Source: Epilithonimonas sp. JDS (GTDB taxonomy: Bacteria > Bacteroidota > Bacteroidia > Flavobacteriales > Weeksellaceae). From it: a stretch of 64,000 nt of DNA. Every line of letters begins with the position of its first letter. The first letter of the stretch is position 1. The stretch covers positions 1,302,001 through 1,366,000 of the forward strand of contig NZ_JAJSAX010000001.1 in the NCBI RefSeq assembly GCF_021261315.1, in the 5' to 3' direction. A program made the translations under genes and the position numbers. The notes beneath the pieces were generated by a model. It saw nothing but the letters and a program-made list of their open reading frames with translations, had not been told where the DNA came from and did no database searches. Of the stretch, positions 29,111 to 37,216 are shown one piece after another.

Positions 29111-29542
29111 TTAGCAAAATGCGATTTTATCAACTCTGTTCTGATGTCTGCCACCTTCAAAATCCGTGGTCAGGAACTTATCTACAATCTCGAATGCTAA
29201 TTCTTTTGAAATGAATCTCGCAGGAATCGAAATCATATTCGCATTGTTGTGTTGTCTTGCCAAAGACGCAATTTCCGGCATCCAGCAAAGTGCACATCGT
29301 ATTTTCTGATGCTTGTTAGCTGTGATTTGTACGCCGTTTCCGCTTCCACAAATCAAAATTCCCAATTCGTTTTCTCCGTTTTCTACAGACGTTGCAGATG
29401 GATGCACAAAGTCAGGATAATCAACAGAATCAGCAGAGTAGGTGCCAAAATCTTGGACTTCATACTTCCCGTCGAGGTATTTTTTGATTAGTTCTTTATA
29501 CTCAAAACCCGCGTGGTCACAGGCTATTGCAATCTTTTTCAT
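29111..29542 (-). CDS. rpiB: Ribose-5-phosphate isomerase B
   Basis: 143 residues, the usual RpiB length. It interconverts ribose-5-phosphate and ribulose-5-phosphate. Active-site residues are visible: ACDHAGFEYK at the N-terminus (Cys8/Asp9/His10), CGSGNG at 65-70, and the C-terminal GGRHQNRVDKI. It is the last gene before the large AT-rich gap with DnaA-box-like sequences. Confidence 0.95.
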   Translation of the reverse strand: MKKIAIACDHAGFEYKELIKKYLDGKYEVQDFGTYSADSVDYPDFVHPSATSVENGENELGILICGSGNGVQITANKHQKIRCALCWMPEIASLARQHNNANMISIPARFISKELAFEIVDKFLTTDFEGGRHQNRVDKIAFC

Positions 29543-30224
29543 TTCTTTTGATTTATAGATTTATTTCAAGGATAAAATTAATACATATTTTATTAATGTT
29601 GGCATACTATTTTAATACAATTATCAATAATACTCTGGATTAATTATTTAAATATCAACAATATAAAATTAATAATGATAATTAAATAATCAAATTTTAC
29701 AATCATTAATAAAAAAGATAATAGAATGTTAGAAATTGTTAGAAAACCTGTGGATAACTTCTGTCAAGTATTTCTTTTTACAACTGATAATTTTTAGTAA
29801 TGGACTATTTTCTGACAACTTCAATTCTTTATTTCAAATTAGTTTTGGTTCACTTCAAGGAAGTTTATCCCCAGAATGGTTTCTAATATTGGCAACGGAA
29901 ATTAATTACAAACATTTGTTGATAACAATCTTAATGATTTGATTATCAATATTAAATTAATGTTAAAAACCTACTCATTAATCCACATTTCGTGTGATGA
30001 AAAAATAAAGTTTTATTTCTCCGCATACTACCGCACTACAACAATAGACTACAATATTATTTTTTTATAAAAAGAAAAAGAGATGTATAATATTGTAATG
30101 AAGGTTTGTGGATTCTTTTTGCAAATTAAATTTTTGAAAGGGAAGAATAAGTTTTAAATTTGTGAAACAAAGAGGGCAGGATTTATTCTGTTCTTTTTAA
30201 TAAAAACTTTAAAAATATTATTTA
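29543..30224. other. AT-rich intergenic region with DnaA-box-like sequences (candidate oriC)
   Basis: The longest gene-free stretch in the window (682 bp). It holds a perfect DnaA box TGTGGATAA (29749-29757), near matches TTATCCCCA (29865-29873) and TGTTGATAA (29917-29925), weaker TTATCAATA at ~29620 and ~29943, and a very AT-rich block at ~29575-29735 that could unwind. The right end contains the pgk promoter. Two parS-like sites lie 2.3 and 4.3 kb away. Whether it is the true origin is inference; no protein-coding ORF of convincing quality was found in it. Confidence 0.5.
30133..30162 (+). promoter_or_regulatory. pgk promoter
   Basis: TTTG (30133-30136), 18-bp spacer, TAAATTTG (30155-30162); the ATG follows at 30225, giving a leader of about 55 nt. 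Confidence 0.6.
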
Positions 30225-31415
30225 ATGAAAACTATAAAAGATTTCGATTTTAAAAACAAAAAAGCCTTAGTACGCGTTGACTTCAATGTTCCTCAGGACG
30301 AAAATCTGAAAGTGACGGACAATACCAGAATTGTTTCTGTAAAACCTACCGTTGATAAAATCCTTGCTGATGGCGGTTCTGTAATCTTAATGACGCACCT
30401 TGGAAGACCAAAAGGCGAAGTAAACGACAAATATTCTCTTAAAAATATTCTGGATGAAGTTTCTTCAGTTCTTGGTAGAGAAGTGAAATTTGTGGACGAA
30501 TCAATAGGAGAGAAGGCTGAGCAAGCTTCCGCTGAACTTCAACCTGGCGAAATTCTTTTGTTGGAGAATCTTCGTTTTCATAGTGATGAAGAAAAAGGTG
30601 ATGAGGCTTTTGCTGAGAAGTTATCAAAATTAGGTGATACTTATGTGAATGATGCCTTCGGAACTGCGCACAGAGCACACGCTTCTACAGCTGTAATCGC
30701 TGAGTTTTTCCCTTCTACTAAATTTTTCGGTTTACTGATGGAAAATGAATTAATTGCCATCGATAAAGTTCTAAAATCTGGTGAAAAGCCTGTAACTGCG
30801 ATACTTGGAGGTTCGAAAGTTTCTACAAAAATTACAATTATAGAAAATATTCTTCCAGCAATTGATAACTTAATCATCGGTGGTGGAATGTCTTTCACAT
30901 TCATCAAGGCATTGGGCGGAAAAATCGGACAATCAATTGTTGAAGACGATAAATTAAGTTTAGCGCTTGAAATTCTTGAGAAAGCAAAAGAACATAATGT
31001 AGAAGTTTATCTTCCAACTGATGTTGTGATTGCTGATGATTTCAACAACGAGGCTGAGAAGAAAGTAGCTGACATCAGAGAAATCCCTGAGGATTGGCAA
31101 GGTTTGGATGCAGGTCCAAAATCAAGAGAAATTTTCAATGATGTTTTATTAAACTCAAGAACGATTCTTTGGAATGGACCAATCGGTGTTTTTGAAATGT
31201 CAAATTTTGCTGAAGGAACTAAAGCTTTAGGTGAAAGTATTGCTGAAGCAACTAAACTTGGCGCATTCTCCTTAGTTGGAGGCGGAGACAGTGTTGCTTT
31301 TGTGAAACAATTCGGATATTCTGACAAAGTAAGTTATGTTTCGACTGGAGGAGGAGCAATGTTGGAAAGTTTGGAAGGTTTGGAACTTCCAGGCGTTGCC
31401 GCAATCAACAAATAA
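30225..31415 (+). CDS. pgk: Phosphoglycerate kinase
   Basis: 396 residues, full length. Glycolytic enzyme converting 1,3-bisphosphoglycerate plus ADP to 3-phosphoglycerate plus ATP. Family blocks: [14 protein letters not shown] at the N-terminus, [41 protein letters not shown], and the nucleotide-binding [12 protein letters not shown] followed by [15 protein letters not shown]. Bounded by a good promoter and an intrinsic terminator, so it is probably monocistronic. Confidence 0.97.
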   Translation: MKTIKDFDFKNKKALVRVDFNVPQDENLKVTDNTRIVSVKPTVDKILADGGSVILMTHLGRPKGEVNDKYSLKNILDEVSSVLGREVKFVDESIGEKAEQASAELQPGEILLLENLRFHSDEEKGDEAFAEKLSKLGDTYVNDAFGTAHRAHASTAVIAEFFPSTKFFGLLMENELIAIDKVLKSGEKPVTAILGGSKVSTKITIIENILPAIDNLIIGGGMSFTFIKALGGKIGQSIVEDDKLSLALEILEKAKEHNVEVYLPTDVVIADDFNNEAEKKVADIREIPEDWQGLDAGPKSREIFNDVLLNSRTILWNGPIGVFEMSNFAEGTKALGESIAEATKLGAFSLVGGGDSVAFVKQFGYSDKVSYVSTGGGAMLESLEGLELPGVAAINK

Positions 31416-31439
31416 GAATATATTTTCTAAAATATAAAA

Positions 31440-31472
31440 AACCGACAAAGCAATTTGTCGGTTTTATTTTTG
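31440..31472 (+). terminator. Intrinsic terminator of pgk
   Basis: AACCGACAAA / TTTGTCGGTT stem followed by a T-rich tail, 25 bp after the stop. Confidence 0.85.
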
Positions 31473-31634
31473 TCTGTACTTGAATTATGTTCAAGAAAAA
31501 TATTTTAAGCGATTCTCAAGGACTTTTGTAAAATTTAGAAATTCGGCCAAATTTCTAGATTTTTTTAATTATTAACAAATTTTGAACAAAATGTCTGAAA
31601 ATTGACCTTCAGAAACTGCTCAAAAATCGATTTT

Positions 31635-32456
31635 CTATCTTTTTTCTATAATGTATATCAAACTCGAAAATTCGGTGTTAAAAAGTGCCTTTACGTTAGA
31701 AATCGTTCCGTGGATGACAGCTTTTAGCCAAAAAAGAGGTGATTTCTTATATTTTTCACTCAACATCGAGATATAAAATGAATCGAGTAGTAGCGGTTTG
31801 ATTTTTCTTAATTTCCAATCTGGATTTTTAGAAATCAAATTTTCCATTCCGTTTTTTGAAAAATGATAGATGTGTCTTGGTACATCATAAGCCGCCCAAA
31901 ATTCTTTATAATGTTTCGCATCGTAAGAAGTCGGATTTGGAACTGCGATAATCAGCAAACCTTTTTCCTTTAATTTTGAATGAAAAATCTCCAGCATTTC
32001 TTTTTGATTTTCGATGTGTTCGAAAACGTGCCATAGTGTAATGGCGTCCAGACTTTGATTTTCTATTGAACTTAAATCATCAATAAGTTTTGCCTTTGAC
32101 GTCTTATTTTTCGCTGCATTTCTTGCGTCCGAATTTGGTTCAAACCCGAAAGTTTCAAAATCATTTTCGATATATTTTACAAATTCTCCCGCACCGCAAC
32201 CGTAATCTAACACTTTAGAATCCTTTTTTATTCTGTCCAGAAGAATCGTTTTCTTGTACTGCAAATTGAAAGATTGTAAAAATTTATAAACTTTTTCCTT
32301 CAAACTTCCTGTGTCCTGATGATGCGAAATGTAATCTTCACTCTCATAATATTTGGAAATATTCGATGGAATAGGAGACGTCTTGAAAACACCTTTTGTT
32401 TCAGTTTCTATAATTTCGAATTCTTCTTGAGAGAGAAAATGGTCTTTAATTTTCAT
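31635..32456 (-). CDS. Class I SAM-dependent methyltransferase
   Basis: 273 residues. A central Rossmann domain carries motif I VLDYGCGAGEFVKYI (residues ~83-98), a post-I acid in TFGFEPN, and LDAITLWHVFEHIENQ. This UbiG/BioC-like type often methylates small molecules, quinones or glycans; the N-terminal ~70 residues could be substrate specific (a YYESEDYISHHQDTGSLKEKVY motif is seen in Bacteroidota relatives). The neighbour is mnmG; a parS-like site separates the two. Confidence 0.83.
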   Translation of the reverse strand: MKIKDHFLSQEEFEIIETETKGVFKTSPIPSNISKYYESEDYISHHQDTGSLKEKVYKFLQSFNLQYKKTILLDRIKKDSKVLDYGCGAGEFVKYIENDFETFGFEPNSDARNAAKNKTSKAKLIDDLSSIENQSLDAITLWHVFEHIENQKEMLEIFHSKLKEKGLLIIAVPNPTSYDAKHYKEFWAAYDVPRHIYHFSKNGMENLISKNPDWKLRKIKPLLLDSFYISMLSEKYKKSPLFWLKAVIHGTISNVKALFNTEFSSLIYIIEKR

Positions 32457-32525
32457 ATATTAATTCAAAGTTTAAAGTTCAATAATCAAAGTGATAAACT
32501 CGGAATATTGAACTTTGAATAATAA

Positions 32526-32541
32526 TGTTTCACGTGGAACA
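32526..32541. other. parS-like site 2
   Basis: TGTTTCACGTGGAACA, one base from the canonical parS 16-mer. It is the exact reverse complement of the site at 34476-34491, and the two flank mnmG. Confidence 0.75.
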
Positions 32542-32548
32542 TTGGTTA

Positions 32549-34411
32549 TTATCTTCCTAAATAAATCAGTAAAACATTGATATCAGAAGGAGAAACACCA
32601 CTGATTCTACCGGCTTGAGCGATAGTAACTGGTCTTACTTTTGCCATTTTTTGTTTAGCTTCTGTTGATAAAGATGCTATTTTTGAATAATCAAAATCTT
32701 CGGGAATTTTAAATGTTTCCAAACGGTTAAGCTTAGCTACATTTTCCTTTTCTTTCTCGATGTAACCTTTGTATTTGATATTGATTTCAGCCTGTTCTCG
32801 GACTTCTTCTTTGTAGGCTGAAGTAATATCCTTGATAGTTTGAATCTCATCTAATTTATCCAATGTCATATTAGGACGGGTTAAGTAATGAGAAGCTCTG
32901 TAAGCTTGGTCAACTGGAGAAGATTCAATAGATTCTAATATTGGGTTTATAGTTAGAGGTTTGATAGAAGTTTCTCTCAAATAAGCTTCCAGTTCATCAC
33001 TTTTTGTGATTTTTTCCTGAACATTTCTTAATCTTTCTTCTTTTGCCAAACCAAGATTATAAGCTTTTTCTGTCAATCTAATGTCTGCATTATCTTGTCT
33101 TAGAAGCAATCTATATTCTGCACGGGAAGTGAACATTCTATAAGGTTCTTCTGTTCCTTTTGTAATCAAATCATCGATTAGAACGCCGATATAAGCCTCA
33201 TCTCTGTTGAGAATGAATTCACCCTTGTCGTGAACTTTGTTGTGCGCATTAATACCCGCCATCAAGCCTTGTCCGGCTGCTTCTTCATAACCAGTCGTTC
33301 CATTGATTTGCCCAGCAAAATATAGGTTTTGAATCAACTTAGTTTCAAGTGTGTGGTACAATTGAGTAGGAGGGAAGTAGTCATATTCTATTGCGTAACC
33401 AGGACGGAAAACTTTCACATTTTCAAAACCTGGAATATGTCTCATTGCTTTGATTTGGACATCTTCCGGAAGTGAAGAACTGAAACCATTTACATAGATT
33501 TCCACGGTTTTCCAACCTTCTGGTTCTACAAATAATTGATGTCTGTTTCTTTCTGCAAAGCGATTTATTTTATCTTCAATACTCGGGCAATATCTTGGCC
33601 CCGTACTTTGAATCGTTCCGTTGAACATTGGGCTTCTGTCAAAACCTTCACGTAAAATATCGTGTACGGTTTCGTTGGTGTAAACGATGTGACAGCTTAA
33701 TTGTTTGGTTAACTTAGGCGTATCTAAATAACTGAATTTCTGGGGATTTTCGTCGCCTTTTTGTTCTTCCATTTTGGAATAATCGAGGCTTCTTCCGTCA
33801 ACTCTTGGAGGAGTTCCTGTTTTCATTCTTCCAGATTCGAAACCTAATGAAACCAATTGCTCTGTGATTCCGAAAGCTCTTGGTTCGCCCATTCTTCCAC
33901 CACCTAATTGTTTGTCTCCAACGTGAATCAAACCATTAAGGAATGTTCCGTTTGTGAGAACTACAGACTTTGATTTGATTTCTATTCCTAAACCTGTAAC
34001 AACGCCGACAGCTTTACCATTTTCGATGATTAAGCTTTTAACCATATCCTGAAAAAAATCAAGGTTTGGTGTGTTTTCAAGTGCTAAACGCCATTCTTCA
34101 GCGAAAACCATTCTGTCGTTTTGGGTTCTTGGTGACCACATTGCCGGACCTTTGGAAAGGTTCAGCATCTTGAATTGGATGGCTGATTTGTCCGCAATGA
34201 TTCCGGAATATCCGCCCATTGCATCAATCTCACGGACGATTTGTCCTTTGGCAATGCCACCCATTGCCGGGTTGCAACTCATCTGTCCAATGGTTTGCAT
34301 ATTCATTGTGACCAAAAGGGTTTTGGAGCCTAAATTGGCTGCAGCTGCTGCAGCTTCACAACCTGCGTGGCCTGCACCAACGACGATAACGTCGTATATT
34401 TCTGTAATCAT
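32549..34411 (-). CDS. mnmG: tRNA uridine-5-carboxymethylaminomethyl modification enzyme MnmG
   Basis: 620 residues, full length. With MnmE it makes cmnm5U34 on tRNAs using FAD, NADH, GTP and a folate/glycine methylene source. The N-terminal FAD site GAGHAG (12-17), the CNPAMGGIAKGQIVREIDAMGG block, FLNGLIHVG, GTPPRVDGRSLDYS, and the C-terminal helical domain with AGRISGVSPSDINVLLIYLG are all visible. It was formerly called gidA and is often found near origins of replication. Confidence 0.97.
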   Translation of the reverse strand: MITEIYDVIVVGAGHAGCEAAAAAANLGSKTLLVTMNMQTIGQMSCNPAMGGIAKGQIVREIDAMGGYSGIIADKSAIQFKMLNLSKGPAMWSPRTQNDRMVFAEEWRLALENTPNLDFFQDMVKSLIIENGKAVGVVTGLGIEIKSKSVVLTNGTFLNGLIHVGDKQLGGGRMGEPRAFGITEQLVSLGFESGRMKTGTPPRVDGRSLDYSKMEEQKGDENPQKFSYLDTPKLTKQLSCHIVYTNETVHDILREGFDRSPMFNGTIQSTGPRYCPSIEDKINRFAERNRHQLFVEPEGWKTVEIYVNGFSSSLPEDVQIKAMRHIPGFENVKVFRPGYAIEYDYFPPTQLYHTLETKLIQNLYFAGQINGTTGYEEAAGQGLMAGINAHNKVHDKGEFILNRDEAYIGVLIDDLITKGTEEPYRMFTSRAEYRLLLRQDNADIRLTEKAYNLGLAKEERLRNVQEKITKSDELEAYLRETSIKPLTINPILESIESSPVDQAYRASHYLTRPNMTLDKLDEIQTIKDITSAYKEEVREQAEINIKYKGYIEKEKENVAKLNRLETFKIPEDFDYSKIASLSTEAKQKMAKVRPVTIAQAGRISGVSPSDINVLLIYLGR

Positions 34412-34475
34412 TTTATTTGCTTTTGGCTAAAAGCTATTCGCTAATAGCAATAAAATTTGATAATTTAAATCGATA

Positions 34476-34491
34476 TGTTCCACGTGAAACA
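34476..34491. other. parS-like site 3
   Basis: TGTTCCACGTGAAACA, one base from canonical parS; located between mnmG and a structured repeat, and exact reverse complement of site 2. Confidence 0.75.
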
Positions 34492-34526
34492 TTATCTAAA
34501 ATTTCTTTTAAAATACTAATCGTAAC

Positions 34527-34637
34527 TAGCCCTGATTGCAGCGGCATCCTTTTTTGTTTTTTTATGCAATCACTTCTATTGGATTGACAAATGTTCTGAA
34601 AAAACAAAAAAGATATAGCGGAAAGCAGGATTAGCTC
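34527..34637 (+). repeat. Structured repeat copy A (Flavo-1-like RNA candidate)
   Basis: Outer pairing AGC/GCT, then CCTG / CAGG, then a long inner stem CCTTTTTTGTTTTTT / AAAAAACAAAAAAG. The internal loops (GCAGCGGCAT; ATATAGCGGAAAG) are most like the Flavo-1-type motif. It abuts the ybeY stop codon. Copies B, C and D share the layout with different base pairs. Confidence 0.65.
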
Positions 34638-35054
34638 CTAAAAATTTGAATATCTGGTGATATAAAAATCTTCTTTTTGGCGCATTGTGGATTCTGCTTC
34701 CTCGGTTTTGTCCTTGTAACCGCAGAGATGAAGAATGCCGTGAGCCAAAACTCTGCGGAACTCCTTTTCTGAATCCTGCGATAGGGTAGAAGCGTTGTCC
34801 AAAATGCGGGGCAAAGATACGAAAATATCTCCTGAGATGGTTTTCCCCTTCACATAGTCAAACGTGATGATGTCGGTGTAGTAATCGTGGTCGAGATAAT
34901 CCTGATTTACCTTGAGAAGATACTCGTCGTCGCAAAAGATGTAATTGATGTCGCCGAGTTTTTTGTTCTCGGAAAGAATCAAATCTTCCAGCCAAATTGA
35001 AATGTTGGAATCTATCTTTTTTGGGTCGATGTTTTCGAAAAAATAGTTTATCAT
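34638..35054 (-). CDS. ybeY: Endoribonuclease YbeY (rRNA maturation)
   Basis: 138 residues. It processes the 3' end of 16S rRNA and takes part in ribosome quality control. The family block is LAHGILHLCGYKDKTEEAE: His105 and His109 are zinc ligands, but the usual third His (G-Y-D-H) is replaced so that Asp115 takes the position. This variant is seen in Bacteroidota YbeY sequences as I remember them. It starts 4 bp after the patatin gene stop, the last gene of the operon from tdk. Confidence 0.9.
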   Translation of the reverse strand: MINYFFENIDPKKIDSNISIWLEDLILSENKKLGDINYIFCDDEYLLKVNQDYLDHDYYTDIITFDYVKGKTISGDIFVSLPRILDNASTLSQDSEKEFRRVLAHGILHLCGYKDKTEEAESTMRQKEDFYITRYSNF

Positions 35055-35058
35055 AATG

Positions 35059-37215
35059 TTAAAACCAGTGTCCTAAAATCACACTGAAAATAGCTTTGTG
35101 GTTGTTGAGTGATTTGCTCAGATTCAATTTTACTTGCCCGAAGGGCGATTTGTAGCCCGCCGTCAAACCGATTGAACTGTAATTAAGTTTGACTGCATCT
35201 TCGAATTTGATGGAGTCGAAAAGGTTTGCAAAACTGAAATTCCCGACCAGAAAATAATTCTTGCCGAAGCGCAATTGAAAATCATTGGATGCTAGAAAAA
35301 TATTGTTGTCATTGAGCAATCCAAATTGAAAACCTGCAAATCTTTTAAAATTAACTATGTTCTGTTCAAAAATTCCACCAATCCTATATTGATAAAATGA
35401 TGGGAGATTTTCTCCAATTGTGATACCTCCGTATAAATTCAGGCGATACGTGAAAAGCTTAGAGATGTAGAAATTCATTTTGATGTCTGCTTTCACGAGC
35501 AATGGTTTCTTATCTATTTCGTCGCTAAACAAGTCAATGATTTTCCCTTCAGCATTGAAATAAAATCCTTTCGTAGGGAAATCTTTGTCATTCTGAGTAT
35601 CGCTTTTAAGGAAGACATACGGATTCATAAATTTGGCGTCTTTTTTATCTGCGCCATTTTTATCGCTTTCGAAATAATCATAGCTGAGTCCGCCTCCCAT
35701 TGCAAATTTATCTTTCCATACAGATTGGATAAAAACTTCGTTTCTGAACCAGTCCCAACTTTCTACCGTGTTGTTATCCGAATTTTTCAAATCAAAACTC
35801 ATAGCTGAGGAGTAAATCCCGAATCCTGGTATGTAGCCATTATCGATAAAATAGTTGAAATAATAGCGAGGTTTATCTCCCACGACGATATCCAAAGAAA
35901 GATTCGAATTTCTAAATAGCAGTCGTTTTGCTGAGTAATTTAGAAGCAATCCGGTTTTGAAAATCTCATCGTAATGCAGACCGATTTTCAGGAAATGGCG
36001 GGTTTCATCTTCGGTAACGTTCAGCTTGAGATAATTGCTGTTGTTTTCCTGCACGATATCATAATTGATGAACTTGTAATTGTTGGTCGCATAAAGCTTA
36101 TCCAACATCTTGTTGATGCTTCCATAAGTCTGCATAGAAGGGATTTTAAGCCCCATTTTTCCACGAATGTAGTTTGACCTGTAGATTTTGGCGTTATCTA
36201 CCACGAGGCTGTCAATTTTGTAGACATTAGAGAAGATGGGGTTGATGGAAGACCTGACCCTTTCAAAATTCCGTTTTGGTAATTCTTTCAGGATATCTGT
36301 GTATTTTAAGGCTTCCACATAACCACTGTCAAGGATTTGACGCTTGCTGTCGTAGCTTGTTGCTGTGATTCCTGTAAGATTTGGTTTGATATTGATATCC
36401 GTATATTTGTATTGATTTTTGGTTTCTTTTTGAATACCAAAGTCTATGACTTGATTAAGGATTGAAATTACGCTATTCAGATTGTCACGCTTTGTTAAAG
36501 GTTGATTTAAATCCACGCCAATCACAATATCAATTCCCTTATCTTTCAAAGGTTTTGAAGGATAATTGACGCTCATTGCACCATCAACATAAATACTGTC
36601 ACCAATTTTCACAGGCTCCAAAAGCGAAGGAAAAGCCGAACTAGCCAATATGGAAGACACCAAATCACCTTTTTCAAAAACCTTCATCTCGCCACTTTCT
36701 ATGTTCGTAGCAACACACATAAAAGGAATAGGTAATTTGGAGAAATCGTCAATATTAGAAACGTTTTTCATCAATTCTTTGAGAAGATAAATATTCCTTT
36801 GGCCAGTGCTGATGGACGATGGAAAGGAAACTTTACCATTTCTGAGCGGAATTGTCAGCAGATATTTGTCCACACTTTTATTGAAAAATGAGGTTTCCTG
36901 ACGCGTTTTGGGGTCGGTAATCAACGAATAGAAATCCGTATCCATTACGATTTTCTCAATGTCTTTTCCTGTGTAGCCAGAAGCGTACAAACCACCGACA
37001 ATTGCGCCCATACTGGTTCCGGAGATGTAATCGATTTTGACACCAAGAGAATCCAAAACCTTCAACACACCAACGTGCGTAAAACCTTTGGCTCCACCGC
37101 CGGACAGAGAAAGTCCGATACGAGGATTTTTTGGGATGACAAGATTTTCCTTTATCTGAGAATTTATCGTCAGATAAGCCAAGAAAATTACCAGATAAAA
37201 GAGTTTCTTAATCAT
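35059..37215 (-). CDS. Patatin-like phospholipase with outer-membrane barrel
   Basis: 718 residues. Signal peptide, then a patatin domain with GGGAKG (39-44, oxyanion hole), nucleophile Ser68 in GTSMG, and the dyad Asp211 in DGA. A POTRA-like linker (~310-390) leads to a C-terminal Omp85-type barrel ending in IFSVILGHWF. This is the layout of type Vd-like secreted/surface phospholipases (PlpD type). It may cleave envelope lipids; the true substrate is unknown. Next genes are ybeY (4 bp away) and murF-alr (1 bp away). Confidence 0.9.
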   Translation of the reverse strand: MIKKLFYLVIFLAYLTINSQIKENLVIPKNPRIGLSLSGGGAKGFTHVGVLKVLDSLGVKIDYISGTSMGAIVGGLYASGYTGKDIEKIVMDTDFYSLITDPKTRQETSFFNKSVDKYLLTIPLRNGKVSFPSSISTGQRNIYLLKELMKNVSNIDDFSKLPIPFMCVATNIESGEMKVFEKGDLVSSILASSAFPSLLEPVKIGDSIYVDGAMSVNYPSKPLKDKGIDIVIGVDLNQPLTKRDNLNSVISILNQVIDFGIQKETKNQYKYTDINIKPNLTGITATSYDSKRQILDSGYVEALKYTDILKELPKRNFERVRSSINPIFSNVYKIDSLVVDNAKIYRSNYIRGKMGLKIPSMQTYGSINKMLDKLYATNNYKFINYDIVQENNSNYLKLNVTEDETRHFLKIGLHYDEIFKTGLLLNYSAKRLLFRNSNLSLDIVVGDKPRYYFNYFIDNGYIPGFGIYSSAMSFDLKNSDNNTVESWDWFRNEVFIQSVWKDKFAMGGGLSYDYFESDKNGADKKDAKFMNPYVFLKSDTQNDKDFPTKGFYFNAEGKIIDLFSDEIDKKPLLVKADIKMNFYISKLFTYRLNLYGGITIGENLPSFYQYRIGGIFEQNIVNFKRFAGFQFGLLNDNNIFLASNDFQLRFGKNYFLVGNFSFANLFDSIKFEDAVKLNYSSIGLTAGYKSPFGQVKLNLSKSLNNHKAIFSVILGHWF

Positions 37216-37216
37216 T

